Notes: generated from the letters alone by a model not told the origin. Shown: positions 43,886 to 53,186, counted from the first letter of the stretch. The stretch: 64,000 nucleotides of DNA from Pandoraea pnomenusa (GCF_000767615.3 NZ_CP009553.3:4712001-4776000); one strand, 5' to 3'. A program made the numbers and translations.

Positions 43886-44299
43886 TCGGCTTCTCCCCCC
43901 TTTCCCTTTGCCGCCCGCCTGGCGAAACGCCTGCGGCGTCCACCCTATCACTCAGGGCACCGTATCCGCTGGCGTTGCCGCCATCATCCGCCTCCGATCT
44001 TAAATGTCCAGCGCGCACGCCTCGTGACCGGAAATGTTTTTTTACACACTGTTACCCCCGCTCGCCCCGTTCCTGGCCAGCACCCGCCACCTATCGGCGA
44101 AATTTTCGCGATATTCCTGCAAAAAACGGCCAAATTCCGAGATTTTCCGGCGTTCCGGGCCCGCGTGCCCCGACGTGACGGGATTCGCGGTGAATTCAGT
44201 CGACAGCCGGGCCCCGAAAGGAGGAAAATATTGGCACCTTGCCGTTTACGTTAACGGCACTGACGACTCAAGCCACCTCTGCCGAGACATTGAAGAAAC
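43886..44299. other. 414-base non-coding region upstream of ilvE
   Basis: The region separates the small membrane protein from ilvE and must hold the promoters of both. It contains a 13-base palindrome with arms GCGAAA and TTTCGC (44097-44109), a perfect Shine-Dalgarno-like AAAGGAGG (44217-44224) not followed by a known gene, and an inverted repeat at 44241-44258. A frame of 89 codons (44034-44303) runs through the region but looks unlike a protein and overlaps the ilvE start. Confidence 0.55.
44241..44258. promoter_or_regulatory. Inverted repeat near the ilvE start
   Basis: Perfect arms GCCGTT and AACGGC around TACGTT, 41 bases before the ilvE start codon. It overlaps the end of a possible seven-codon leader frame (TTG at 44231 to TAA at 44252-44254). 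It may be an operator or a small RNA hairpin. Confidence 0.45.
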
Positions 44300-45397
44300 A
44301 TGAGCGCTGATAATCCTTTGCGTTTTGTCGTGGAGCCGCACGCCAACCCCACCCCCGCCGACCAGATCGCCGCCAAGCTGGCCAACCCGGTGTTCGGCCG
44401 CGTATTCACCGATCACATGGTCACGATCCGCTGGACCGAGGGCACCGGCTGGCACGACGCGAAGGTGGAAGCGCGCCGCCCGTTCCAGATCGACCCGGCA
44501 TGCGCCGTGCTGCATTACGCGCAGGAAATCTTCGAGGGCATGAAGGCCTACCGCGGCGAAGACGGCAAGATCTCCCTGTTCCGCCCGCAAGCGAACGCCA
44601 GGCGCTTTCGCGAATCGGCCCAGCGCATGTCGATGGCCGATCTGCCGGAAGCCGTGTTCCTCGAAGCCGTGGAAAAGCTGGTCGACATCGATCGGGCATG
44701 GATCCCGAGCGCGGAAGGCAGCAGCCTGTACATCCGCCCGTTCATGTTCGCCTCGGAAAGCTTCCTCGGCGTGCGTGCGGCGCATGAGTACATCTTCTGC
44801 GTGATCGCCTGCCCGGTCGGCCCCTACTTCAAGCCCGGCAAGTCGGCCGTGACCGTGTGGGTCTCGGACCAGTACACGCGTGCGGCGCCCGGCGGCACTG
44901 GCGCGGCGAAGTGCGGCGGCAATTACGCGGCCAGCCTGATCGCGCAGACCGAAGCGAGCGCCAAGGGCTGTGATCAGGTCGTGTTTCTCGACGCCGCACA
45001 GCACCGCTGGATCGAAGAACTCGGCGGCATGAACGTCTTCTTCGTCATGGACGATGGTTCGCTCCAGACGCCCCCGCTGTCGGGCACGATCCTGCCGGGC
45101 ATCACGCGCGCATCGATCATCGAATTCGCCAAGCGCGAAGGCCTGACGGTCAATGAAACGCCGTACGAATTCGCGCAATGGCAGGCAGATGCCGCCAGCG
45201 GCCGCGTGAAGGAAACGTTTGCCTGCGGCACGGCGGCAGTGGTGACGGCGATCGGCCAGGTGCGCCACGCGAACGGCGAATTCGCCATCGGCGACGGCGG
45301 CGAAGGCCCGGTCACCAAGCGCATTCGCGACCAACTCACCGGCATTCAACGTGGCAAGGTCGCCGATCCGTTCGGCTGGGTCCACCACGTGGCGTAA
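44300..45397 (+). CDS. ilvE: Branched-chain amino acid aminotransferase
   Basis: A 365-residue fold-type IV PLP enzyme, the last step in Val, Leu and Ile synthesis and the first in their breakdown. The long form resembles the Bacillus/mitochondrial type. The segment YTRAAPGGTGAAKCGGNYAASL holds the PLP Lys; WIEELGGMNVFFV and LSGTILPGITRASIIEFA are also family hallmarks. GAAGAAAC lies before the ATG. It stands alone and is followed by a YitT-type membrane protein. Confidence 0.95.
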   Translation: MSADNPLRFVVEPHANPTPADQIAAKLANPVFGRVFTDHMVTIRWTEGTGWHDAKVEARRPFQIDPACAVLHYAQEIFEGMKAYRGEDGKISLFRPQANARRFRESAQRMSMADLPEAVFLEAVEKLVDIDRAWIPSAEGSSLYIRPFMFASESFLGVRAAHEYIFCVIACPVGPYFKPGKSAVTVWVSDQYTRAAPGGTGAAKCGGNYAASLIAQTEASAKGCDQVVFLDAAQHRWIEELGGMNVFFVMDDGSLQTPPLSGTILPGITRASIIEFAKREGLTVNETPYEFAQWQADAASGRVKETFACGTAAVVTAIGQVRHANGEFAIGDGGEGPVTKRIRDQLTGIQRGKVADPFGWVHHVA

Positions 45398-45540
45398 TTT
45401 CGCGCAATCGCCTGCCGTATCGCCATAACAAGCTGTGAAGCTGCGCGTCGCCCGAGACAGCGACGCGGGAAATCTTGGACGGCGCGTCACGACATAAGGA
45501 GAGTCGGGCGCGCCGTCTCGTTGTACTTGACTTGCAGATC

Positions 45541-46188
45541 ATGAAACACGATTCGGGCGCCGCATCCGGCGTCATTGCGGCAGCCGACACAATCGGCGTT
45601 CCGCACTCCGTGTTCGAAGACATCTATGCGATGGTCATCGGCATGGCATTTGTGGTGGTCGGTCTGGTGCTGCTCAAGGCTGCCGGGTTGGTCACCGGCG
45701 GCGTGGCCGGCATTGCGCTGCTCGCTTCCTACGTCTTTCCCCTACCGGTGGGCACCATCTTCACGTTGGTGAACATTCCGTTCTTCCTGTTCGCCTACTT
45801 CACGATGGGCCCGCGTTTCGCGCTCAAGTCCACCGTCGCGAGCTTCGGCATCACCTTCGCACTGGCGGCCATGCCGAAGACGTTCAACGTCGCCTTCGTC
45901 AATCCGCTGTTCGCGGCATTCGTCGGCGGCACGCTGTGCGGCATGGGTATCCTGGCGCTCGCCCGTCACGGTGCCGGCGTGGGCGGAACCGGCATCGTTA
46001 CCCTGTGGCTCCAACGCAAGCGCGGCATCAATGCGGGCATCTCGCAGGTCTGCATTGACAGCACGATCCTGCTCGCCTCGCTCGCCACGATCCCGGCGGG
46101 ACGCGTCGCCTGGTCGGCACTGTCGGCCGTCGCCATGAGCGGCATGGTGGTGGCGTGGCACCGACCGGGACGCTACACCGGTTGCTGA
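45541..46188 (+). CDS. YitT-family membrane protein
   Basis: A 215-residue inner-membrane protein with about five membrane segments. The Gly-rich GLVTGGVAGIALLASYVFPLPVGTIFTLVNIPFF block and the repeated half near GTLCGMGILALARHGAGVGGTGIVTLWLQRKRGI are typical of YitT/DUF161 proteins, whose function is mostly unknown; roles in amino acid or sulfur compound handling have been proposed. The ATG at 45541 follows GATC after weak purines; the frame extends 22 codons further upstream. Confidence 0.85.
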   Translation: MKHDSGAASGVIAAADTIGVPHSVFEDIYAMVIGMAFVVVGLVLLKAAGLVTGGVAGIALLASYVFPLPVGTIFTLVNIPFFLFAYFTMGPRFALKSTVASFGITFALAAMPKTFNVAFVNPLFAAFVGGTLCGMGILALARHGAGVGGTGIVTLWLQRKRGINAGISQVCIDSTILLASLATIPAGRVAWSALSAVAMSGMVVAWHRPGRYTGC

Positions 46189-46189
46189 A

Positions 46190-46206
46190 CCGACGCCGCT
46201 CGTCGG
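46190..46206. terminator. Small hairpin between convergent genes
   Basis: Perfect 6-base arms CCGACG and CGTCGG with a 5-base loop, directly after the YitT-type stop codon, followed by AATTCTT. Weak terminator candidate. Confidence 0.4.
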
Positions 46207-46233
46207 AATTCTTGCTTCCAGCGGTTCCAGCGC

Positions 46234-47151
46234 TTACCGTGCGTCCTGCCGGCCCGACGGCCGGTAGGCGCTCGCCTGCCCAAGCAGCCACTCGCGAAAC
46301 ACACTGAGCGGCTGCCCGTGCGTGAGCTCGGTCGGATAGACGAGGTAATAGGCCGACCCCGCCACGCTCTTCACGTCGAACGGAATCGTGAGGCCAAGCG
46401 TGCGCAATTGCCCCTCGACGAAGAACTTCGGCACGAGCGCTATTCCCAATCCCGCCGCGGCCCCCGCGATCAGCATCGTATGCAACTCGTAGCGCACGCC
46501 CTGCAACGTACGGTTGTCCTCGATGCGTTGCTCGGCGAACCATTGCGTCCACGCGCTCGGCCGTGTCGTCGAGTGCAGCAACGGGTAGTCCAGCAGATCG
46601 GCCGCCGTACGCACCGGCCCTCGCAGCAACGACGCCCGACATACCGGTACCACCTCCTCGCCGAACAGATAATCCGACGACGTCCCCGGCCACGTGGGTT
46701 GACCGAAGTGAATGGCCGCCTCGAAGTGCGTCTCGTCGAACGTGAAGAGGTCGGTGTGCACGCCCATGTTCACGCGCACGTCCGGATGCCGGTCGTCGAA
46801 GTCCTTCATTCTGGGAATCAACCACTCCGACGCGAAAGTCGGCAGCACCGCAAGCTCCAGGTAGCCGCCGCCACTGCCGTGCGCCATGATCGAGAGGGTG
46901 TCGCGATCGAGTTGCTCGAGCGTGCGCCGCACCTGGGTACTGTATAGACGTCCGGCCCGCGTGAGCACCACGCGCTGCTTGGCGCGCACGAACAGGCGTA
47001 CGCCCAGTTGTGCCTCGAGGGTGGCGATCTGACGCGACACGGCGCTCTCCGTCAGAAACAGTTCGCGCGCCGCATGGGTAAAGCTCTCGTGCCGGGCCGC
47101 CGCCTCGAAGGCGAGTAGCGCCGCGGTGCCGGGCGTCTTGAATTTGCGCAT
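46234..47151 (-). CDS. LysR-family regulator, divergent from the HglS-like gene
   Basis: A 305-residue GcvA-type LysR protein. The helix-turn-helix reads TAALLAFEAAARHESFTHAARELFLTESAVSRQIATLEAQLG. The ATG at 47151 lies 166 bases from the DUF1338 gene in the opposite direction, so it is the likely regulator of the lysine/oxoadipate module. Effector unknown. Confidence 0.9.
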   Translation of the reverse strand: MRKFKTPGTAALLAFEAAARHESFTHAARELFLTESAVSRQIATLEAQLGVRLFVRAKQRVVLTRAGRLYSTQVRRTLEQLDRDTLSIMAHGSGGGYLELAVLPTFASEWLIPRMKDFDDRHPDVRVNMGVHTDLFTFDETHFEAAIHFGQPTWPGTSSDYLFGEEVVPVCRASLLRGPVRTAADLLDYPLLHSTTRPSAWTQWFAEQRIEDNRTLQGVRYELHTMLIAGAAAGLGIALVPKFFVEGQLRTLGLTIPFDVKSVAGSAYYLVYPTELTHGQPLSVFREWLLGQASAYRPSGRQDAR

Positions 47152-47317
47152 GTTGATTCCCAAAAGGCATCAAGTGGCAATTTTATCTCGCTTTACGGGC
47201 GTCGCGTCCGTTCCAATAATGCTGTCACTGCAAGAAGGTATGGGGAAATGCATCCCATGCCCGCCCCGACCCCCTGCGACGCCGCCCGAGACGGCGTCTT
47301 CCCTGCGAGACATCACG

Positions 47318-48343
47318 ATGCGCAATGCGAATGTGCAATCCTTGCTGGTTTCCCTGATCGGGCAGGCGCGTACCGACGCGCTGTTCGCCACGCTCAATTC
47401 GCCGTCGATTCTGTCGGACGGCGAGCCCGGCCTCGTGACCCGCGCCGAACTGGCGCAGGCGATGAACATGGCGCTGTTCGAAGACTTGCTGGCACGCTCG
47501 CCGAACGGTCGCACCTACACCGAGGAAGCGATTGCCGCAGGCGGCAGCGTCTATCTCGACCACGGCGCGCTACGCACCGTGCGCTGGGCCGACAATGGCG
47601 CCCTGCCACCGGGCGAGGCGGCCTTCACGCGCATTCTGCGCCCGCTGGGCTTTCGCCCGAATGGTCGCTATCCGCTCGATCGTCTGGGCATGACCGGGCG
47701 CGCCTACGCTCACGAAGACGCCCCGGAAGAGATCTCCCAGTTCTTCGTGAGCGAGCTGCATCCGGAGCGCTTCTCCGAGACCTTCCAGCAAGCCGTGTCG
47801 CGCGTGGTGGGAACTTCGAAGGACCCGCTCACGCCGGCAGCCGTCGCGCAGCTTTGGGAACTGGAGCGCGACGGTACGCTGCCGCTCGATATCGCTCAGG
47901 CGCTCCTGCCGGTGATCGTGGGTGCGTTCGCGCGTCAGCACGACGTGCCGAGCGAGGCCGATTACGAACTGCTGCTGGCCGAATCCGCCGAGATGGCCTG
48001 GATCGCGACCGAAGGCAACGCGTTCAACCATGCGACCGATCGCGTGGACGACGTCTTCGCCCTGTCGGACGCCGAGAAGGCCAAGGGTCGCCCGATGAAG
48101 CCCGAGGTCGAGCGCTCGCGCTCGGGCCGCGTATTCCAGACGGCTTATCGCGCCGACACGGTGCGTCGCGAATTCCGTGGCAAGGATGGCGAAATCGTGG
48201 CGCGCGAAGTGCCCGGCTCCTTCTACGAGTTCATCACGCGCCATCGCGAGTACGACACCGTCAACCGTCGCTGGAAGATCGATCTTCGCTTCGATGCCGG
48301 CAACGCGCAGGGCATCTTCAAGATGACGGCCAACGCCAAGTAG
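47318..48343 (+). CDS. hglS: DUF1338 2-oxoadipate dioxygenase/decarboxylase (HglS-like)
   Basis: A 341-residue protein of the DUF1338 family, whose characterised member HglS turns 2-oxoadipate into D-2-hydroxyglutarate in lysine catabolism. The expected iron ligands and the substrate-binding Arg are present: His82 and Arg86 in DHGALRT, His238 in NHATDRV and Glu304 in SFYEFI. The spacing of the first two ligands equals that of HglS as I recall it (156 residues), but this protein is about 120 residues shorter at the C-terminus. Neighbours encode an aminoadipate-semialdehyde-type dehydrogenase and an aminotransferase, which supports the role. Start at ATG 47318 is weakly supported by its ribosome site. 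Confidence 0.85.
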   Translation: MRNANVQSLLVSLIGQARTDALFATLNSPSILSDGEPGLVTRAELAQAMNMALFEDLLARSPNGRTYTEEAIAAGGSVYLDHGALRTVRWADNGALPPGEAAFTRILRPLGFRPNGRYPLDRLGMTGRAYAHEDAPEEISQFFVSELHPERFSETFQQAVSRVVGTSKDPLTPAAVAQLWELERDGTLPLDIAQALLPVIVGAFARQHDVPSEADYELLLAESAEMAWIATEGNAFNHATDRVDDVFALSDAEKAKGRPMKPEVERSRSGRVFQTAYRADTVRREFRGKDGEIVAREVPGSFYEFITRHREYDTVNRRWKIDLRFDAGNAQGIFKMTANAK

Positions 48344-48465
48344 CCCAGTCAAGCGAGGCATGGCGGCCTCGGCGCACAATACCCATGTGCCCGTGCCGCC
48401 ACCTCACCTGCCGACACCGGTGAGCGGCACCGGCGGCCAACACTGAATTCCATAGGGGTATCCAC

Positions 48466-49965
48466 GTGAACGCAACTTCCATCCTCAACGAACTGGGCAT
48501 TGCCAAGCTGGCCGAAGCGGGCGACATCGCCGTGCATTCGCCGATCAACGGCGAACTGATCGGACGCGTGGCCAGCGCTTCTGTCGCCGACGCCCAGGCC
48601 GCCCTTGCGCGCGCGCAAACCGCATTCACCGCCTGGCGCAACGTGCCCGCGCCGCGCCGCGGCGAACTGGTGCGTCTGCTCGGCGAAAAGCTGCGCGAGC
48701 GCAAGCAGGCGCTCGGTGCGCTCGTCACGCTCGAAGCAGGCAAGATCCTTCAGGAAGGCCTGGGCGAAGTCCAGGAAATGATCGACATCTGCGACTTCGC
48801 CGTGGGCCTGTCGCGCCAGCTCTACGGCCTGACGATCGCTTCGGAGCGTCCCGGCCACCGCATGGCGGAAACGTGGCATCCGATGGGTGTTTGCACGGTG
48901 ATCTCCGCCTTCAACTTCCCGGTGGCCGTCTGGTCGTGGAACGCCGCGCTCGCACTCGTGTGCGGCAATGCCGTGGTGTGGAAGCCGTCGGAGAAGACGC
49001 CGCTCACCGCCCTGGCAGTGAACAAGCTGATGGAAGAGGTGATTGCCGAATTCGGCGATGCCCCCGAGGGCCTGACCGCCCTCGTCATCGGCGGTCGCGA
49101 CGTGGGCGAGGCGCTCGTCGCCGATCCGCGCTCGGCAATCGTGAGCGCGACCGGCAGCACCGAAATGGGCCGCAAGGTCGGCGTGGAAGTCGCACGCCGC
49201 TTCGGCCGTTCGATTCTCGAACTCGGCGGCAACAACGCCGGCATCGTGACCGACAGCGCCAACATGGAACTTGCGCTGCGCGGCATCCTGTTCTCGGCCG
49301 TGGGCACCGCCGGTCAGCGTTGCACCACGCTGCGCCGCCTGTTCGTGCACGAGAGCGTGTACGAACAAACCGTCGAACGCCTGAAGACGCTGTACGGCAA
49401 AGTCGCCATCGGCAATCCGCTGGAGCGTGGCACGCTCATGGGCCCGCTGATCGACGAAGGCGCCTTCGCGCGCATGCAGGCCGCACTCGATCAGGCACGC
49501 GCGCAGGGGGGCAAGGTCACCGGCGGCGAACGCCACGCCGTGGCAGGCCTGGAGAATGGCTTCTACGTGAAGCCGGCCATCGTCGAGATGCCGTCGCAGA
49601 CGGAAGTCGTGCTCACGGAAACGTTCGCGCCGATTCTCTACGTGCTCAAGTACCGCGACTTCTCCGAAGCCATCGACGCCAACAACGCGTCGTCGCACGG
49701 CCTGTCGTCGTGCGTGTTCACCAACGACCTGCGCGAAGCCGAGCGCTTCACCTCGTCGGCCGGCAGCGACTGCGGTATCGCCAACGTCAACATCGGACCG
49801 AGCGGCGCCGAGATCGGTGGGGCGTTTGGTGGCGAGAAGGAAACCGGCGGTGGCCGCGAGTCGGGCTCCGACGCGTGGAAGGGCTACATGCGCCGCGCCA
49901 CGAACACCGTCAACTACTCTTCCGCCCTGCCGCTCGCGCAAGGCATCGACTTCTCGATCGAGTGA
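48466..49965 (+). CDS. amaB: L-aminoadipate-semialdehyde (piperidine-6-carboxylate) dehydrogenase, ALDH7 family
   Basis: A 499-residue NAD-dependent aldehyde dehydrogenase of the antiquitin (ALDH7) branch, which oxidises 2-aminoadipate 6-semialdehyde to 2-aminoadipate. The family signs are the SPINGELIGRV start, ISAFNFPVAVWSWNAALALVCGN, the Glu in LELGGNNA, the catalytic Cys in GTAGQRCTTLRRL, and the C-terminal GGEKETGGGRESGSDAWKGYMRR. It lies 122 bases after the HglS-like gene and before an aminotransferase gene. Confidence 0.93.
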   Translation: MNATSILNELGIAKLAEAGDIAVHSPINGELIGRVASASVADAQAALARAQTAFTAWRNVPAPRRGELVRLLGEKLRERKQALGALVTLEAGKILQEGLGEVQEMIDICDFAVGLSRQLYGLTIASERPGHRMAETWHPMGVCTVISAFNFPVAVWSWNAALALVCGNAVVWKPSEKTPLTALAVNKLMEEVIAEFGDAPEGLTALVIGGRDVGEALVADPRSAIVSATGSTEMGRKVGVEVARRFGRSILELGGNNAGIVTDSANMELALRGILFSAVGTAGQRCTTLRRLFVHESVYEQTVERLKTLYGKVAIGNPLERGTLMGPLIDEGAFARMQAALDQARAQGGKVTGGERHAVAGLENGFYVKPAIVEMPSQTEVVLTETFAPILYVLKYRDFSEAIDANNASSHGLSSCVFTNDLREAERFTSSAGSDCGIANVNIGPSGAEIGGAFGGEKETGGGRESGSDAWKGYMRRATNTVNYSSALPLAQGIDFSIE

Positions 49966-50136
49966 AGTCGCAATAGCGGACGCGCGGGACGACGTGCGCC
50001 ATGCACGACGTCCCGCTGCTCGTCGCTGCTCGTCGCCGCTCGTCGTCGAAGTTGTTTGGGGCGCCGGCGCCCCGGCTTGCCGCCCCCCCTTCGGAACCAC
50101 GCCCCGATTCGTCACGCTTTCGCCAGCGAGGCCCAC

Positions 50137-51333
50137 ATGTACGCCTTCACCTCCCCGTTTGCCAACCCGACCGGTTCGCCGATTCGCGAATTGTTCAAGT
50201 ACCTGTCCGAGCCGGGCATGATCTCGTTCGCGGGCGGGTATCCGGCGAGCGAGCTTTTCGACGTCGAAGGTCTTGCCGCCGCGCAGGCGCGCGCCTTCGC
50301 GCAACCGACGCGTTGCCTGCAATACGGGCCGACCGACGGGCTCGCCGAACTCAAGACCCAGCTCATGACGCTCATGGCGTCGCGCGGCGCGCCGTGCGCC
50401 CCCGAATCGCTCGTCGTGACGACCGGCTCTCAGCAAGGGCTCGATCTGCTGCTGCGCGTGATGGTCACCCCGGGCGATGTCGTCGTGACCGAGCAGCCGG
50501 CGTATCCCGCGACACTGCAGGCCTTGCGCCTTGCACAGGCGACGATCGTGACGATGCCCGTCGACGCCGATGGCCTGAATGTCGAGCATCTGGATGCCTG
50601 GCTGCGCGAGGACAGGATGCCCGTGCCGAAGTTGCTCTATACGGTACCGACGTTTGCCAATCCGACCGGTGCCACGCTTTCGCGCGAGCGGCGCCTCGCG
50701 CTGCTGAGGCTCGCCGTGCAGTACCGCTTCGTGATCGTCGAGGACGATCCGTACGGGGATCTGCGATTCGCGGGGGAGACGGTGCCGACGATGCTCGCGC
50801 TCACCGCCGAGGTCCCCGGCTCGCGTGACTGGGTGGTGCACTTCTCGAGCCTGTCGAAGATCGCGGCGCCGGGGCTGCGCGTGGGCTGGACCGTCGCGCC
50901 GCCCGAGATCGCGCGGCGTTGCGTGGTCGCCAAGCAAACCGTCGATCTGTGCAGCGTGCCGTGGACGCAGGCAATTGCCGCCGAGTACCTGGCGGATGGC
51001 GCGCTCGCTCGACACTTGCCGACGATCACCGAGGCTTATCGGCGCAAGTGCGACGCGATGTGCGGCGCGCTGCGCACGCGACTGGGCGACGCGATCCAGT
51101 TCCACGCGCCGCAGGGCGGCATGTTCGTGTGGGCGCGCCTCTCGTCGGTGCAAACCAGTGCACTGCTGCCGCATGCCATCGCCGAGAAGGTGTTGTTCGT
51201 GCCCGGCACCGCGTTCTTCGCCGAGACACCTGACGAGGCATCGCTGCGGCTGTCGTTCGCCGCGCCCGACGTGCCGGCCATCGAGGAAGGTGTAGCGCGC
51301 CTGGCGCGGGCGATTCAGGCTACGAACCCGTAA
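50137..51333 (+). CDS. PLP-dependent aminotransferase, 2-aminoadipate aminotransferase-like (LysN type)
   Basis: A 398-residue fold-type I aminotransferase of the MocR/LysN group without a DNA-binding domain. The internal-aldimine Lys is Lys241 in SSLSKIAAPGLRVGW; Asn175 (PTFANPTG) and Asp204 (VEDDPYGDLRF) contact PLP. Likely reaction here is 2-aminoadipate plus 2-oxoglutarate to 2-oxoadipate, which links the AmaB-like product to the HglS-like enzyme. Relatives can also use aromatic or branched amino acids. Start at ATG 50137 after GCGAGGCCCAC. Confidence 0.88.
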   Translation: MYAFTSPFANPTGSPIRELFKYLSEPGMISFAGGYPASELFDVEGLAAAQARAFAQPTRCLQYGPTDGLAELKTQLMTLMASRGAPCAPESLVVTTGSQQGLDLLLRVMVTPGDVVVTEQPAYPATLQALRLAQATIVTMPVDADGLNVEHLDAWLREDRMPVPKLLYTVPTFANPTGATLSRERRLALLRLAVQYRFVIVEDDPYGDLRFAGETVPTMLALTAEVPGSRDWVVHFSSLSKIAAPGLRVGWTVAPPEIARRCVVAKQTVDLCSVPWTQAIAAEYLADGALARHLPTITEAYRRKCDAMCGALRTRLGDAIQFHAPQGGMFVWARLSSVQTSALLPHAIAEKVLFVPGTAFFAETPDEASLRLSFAAPDVPAIEEGVARLARAIQATNP

Positions 51334-51381
51334 AGCGGCAACGCGCCGATCGACATCCGGATCGACACACCGATCCGGCGG

Positions 51382-51429
51382 CAAGGGCCTCGCCAGCCGT
51401 CCCCGAGGGGGCGGTGAGCGAGGCCCTTG
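51382..51429. terminator. Long hairpin between convergent genes
   Basis: Perfect 12-base arms CAAGGGCCTCGC and GCGAGGCCCTTG with a 24-base loop, midway between the aminotransferase stop and the convergent aldehyde dehydrogenase stop. Likely shared terminator. Confidence 0.75.
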
Positions 51430-51491
51430 TGTCGACCCGCCCGCGAATCAGCCCGGGGCGGGCGCCAGCGTCGTAGCGGATTCGTGTCGAA

Positions 51492-52946
51492 TCACAGCTT
51501 GATGCAGACGTTGCGCAATTCCGTATAGAACTCGAGCGAGTGAACGCCGCCTTCACGGCCGATGCCCGATTGCTTGGCGCCGCCGAACGCGGTTCTCAGG
51601 TCGCGCAGGAACCAGGCGTTGATCCAGCACACGCCCACTTCGAGCGCGGCGCCCATGCGATGTGCCCGGCCGACATCGCTGGTCCACACCGTGGCGGCCA
51701 AACCGTACGGCGTCGCGTTCGCCATGGCGATGACTTCCTCCTCGGTGTCGAACGGCGCGATGTGACAGCACGGCCCGAAGATTTCCTCGCGGATGACCGA
51801 AGCCGTCTCCGGCAGGCCGGTCCAGATCGTCGGCTGCACCCAGGCGCCATCCTTCATCGATGCCGGCATGTCCGGCACGCCGCCACCGGTCACGACCGTC
51901 GCCCCTTCTTCACGCGCCTTGGCGTAATACGAAAGCACCTTCTCGCGATGCACCTGCGAGACGAGCGGACCGAAGTTGGTGCCCTCGGCGTACGGGTCGC
52001 CAAGCCTGAGCGACTCCGCGCGTTCCTTGAGCGCGGCGACGAAGCGCTCGAAGATCGGCCGCTGCACGTAGACACGCTCCGTGCCCAGGCACACCTGACC
52101 GCTGTTGTCGAACGCCGAGCGCATGATGCCCGCTACCGCCTTGTCGAAATCCGCATCGGCAAACACGATGCCCGGATTCTTGCCGCCGAGCTCAAACGAC
52201 ACCGGACGCACGCCGTTGGCCGCGGCCTTCATGATCGCTTCCCCCGTGCGGGTCTCACCGGTAAACGTGATGCCGTTCACGCCGGGATGCTCCGTCAGGA
52301 ATGCGCCCGCCGACTCTGGGCCGAAACCGTGCACCACGTTGTAGACGCCCGCCGGCACGCCGACTTCGTTCATCACTTCGCCCAGCAACGTGGCGGTGGC
52401 CGGCGTTTCCTCCGACGGCTTCACCACGACCGTGTTGCCGAACGCGAGCGCCGGGCCGACCTTCCACGTCATCAGCAACAGGGGCAGGTTCCACGGACAC
52501 ACGACAGCGATCACGCCGCGGGGCGTGCGAACGCCGTAGTTCACCGCGTTGCCGCCGTCGGGCGTGGTCATCGCAAAGGACTCGGTGGGCACGTTCTTGA
52601 TCATGTCCGCGAACACCTTGAAATTCGCGGCGCCGCGCGGAATGTCCAGATGGCTCGCGAGACTGTGCGGCTTGCCCGTGTCGGCAATCTCGGCGGCCAG
52701 GAAGTCGTCGAAGCGTGAATGGATGCCGTCGGCGACCGCGTGCAGCAGGTCGACGCGCGCGGCCACCGTCATCGTGCCCCACGGCCCGGCCAGCGCGGCG
52801 CGCGCGGCACGCACGGCGGCGTCCACCTCAGCGCGCCCGGCTTCGTGCACGTGTCCGATCAGGCTGTTGTCGACCGGGTTGCGGTTCTCGAAGGTGCGTG
52901 CGCTAGACACCCACTCACCGTTGATGAAGTTGCGGAAATCCTTCAT
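51492..52946 (-). CDS. 2-hydroxymuconic semialdehyde dehydrogenase-type aldehyde dehydrogenase
   Basis: A 484-residue NAD-dependent aldehyde dehydrogenase. The catalytic Cys is in NSGQVCLGTERV and the general-base Glu in FELGGKNPG. The C-terminal WFLRDLRTAFGGAKQSGIGREGGVHSLEFYTEL matches the 2-hydroxymuconic (DmpC/XylG) and 2-aminomuconic semialdehyde dehydrogenase branch. It stands without the other meta-pathway genes, but the ring-cleavage module at 38.7-40.3 kb could deliver such a semialdehyde after decarboxylation. Divergent from a GntR regulator. Other muconate-type or amino-aldehyde substrates remain possible. Confidence 0.9.
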   Translation of the reverse strand: MKDFRNFINGEWVSSARTFENRNPVDNSLIGHVHEAGRAEVDAAVRAARAALAGPWGTMTVAARVDLLHAVADGIHSRFDDFLAAEIADTGKPHSLASHLDIPRGAANFKVFADMIKNVPTESFAMTTPDGGNAVNYGVRTPRGVIAVVCPWNLPLLLMTWKVGPALAFGNTVVVKPSEETPATATLLGEVMNEVGVPAGVYNVVHGFGPESAGAFLTEHPGVNGITFTGETRTGEAIMKAAANGVRPVSFELGGKNPGIVFADADFDKAVAGIMRSAFDNSGQVCLGTERVYVQRPIFERFVAALKERAESLRLGDPYAEGTNFGPLVSQVHREKVLSYYAKAREEGATVVTGGGVPDMPASMKDGAWVQPTIWTGLPETASVIREEIFGPCCHIAPFDTEEEVIAMANATPYGLAATVWTSDVGRAHRMGAALEVGVCWINAWFLRDLRTAFGGAKQSGIGREGGVHSLEFYTELRNVCIKL

Positions 52947-53063
52947 GGCTCACTCTCGTTCTGTTGGTTGGTTCGCGACGGCCTGCCATGCCCGGGTACG
53001 TCAGGCGTCCCGATGGCGGCATGAGGCAAACGATACGGCGCTGCCGCGGGTCTCGTCAATATT

Positions 53064-53073
53064 TTCTCGAGAA
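53064..53073. promoter_or_regulatory. Short palindrome in the dehydrogenase/GntR divergent region
   Basis: Perfect 10-base palindrome TTCTCGAGAA in an AT-rich block, 118 bases upstream of the dehydrogenase start. Repeated TCTCG pieces lie nearby. Possible GntR operator. Confidence 0.35.
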
Positions 53074-53127
53074 TTTTTATTTATCTCGATTTTATGATGA
53101 TTTTGCGACAATCGAGCGGAAGCTGCT

Positions 53128-53133
53128 TATAAT
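53128..53133 (+). promoter_or_regulatory. -10 element TATAAT of the GntR gene
   Basis: Perfect -10 hexamer TATAAT, 53 bases before the GntR start. A GCGACA at 53105-53110 gives a weak -35 at 17 bases. The element is rare in this GC-rich window, so it is likely a real promoter. Confidence 0.6.
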
Positions 53134-53186
53134 CTCGTCACGCCACCCTTGCGGCGGTCGTCCCTACGCTTCCGACTCCCATTCGC

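Noticed and set aside
44034..44303. 89-codon frame upstream of ilvE
   Set aside because: Overlaps the ilvE start codon, has no ribosome site and no protein-like features.
48349..51384. Very long open frame on the minus strand (about 1011 codons) across the amaB and aminotransferase region
   Set aside because: Composition is rich in Arg, His, Gly and Asp without any domain, and it lies antisense to two clearly conserved enzymes. It is a by-product of high GC at third codon positions.
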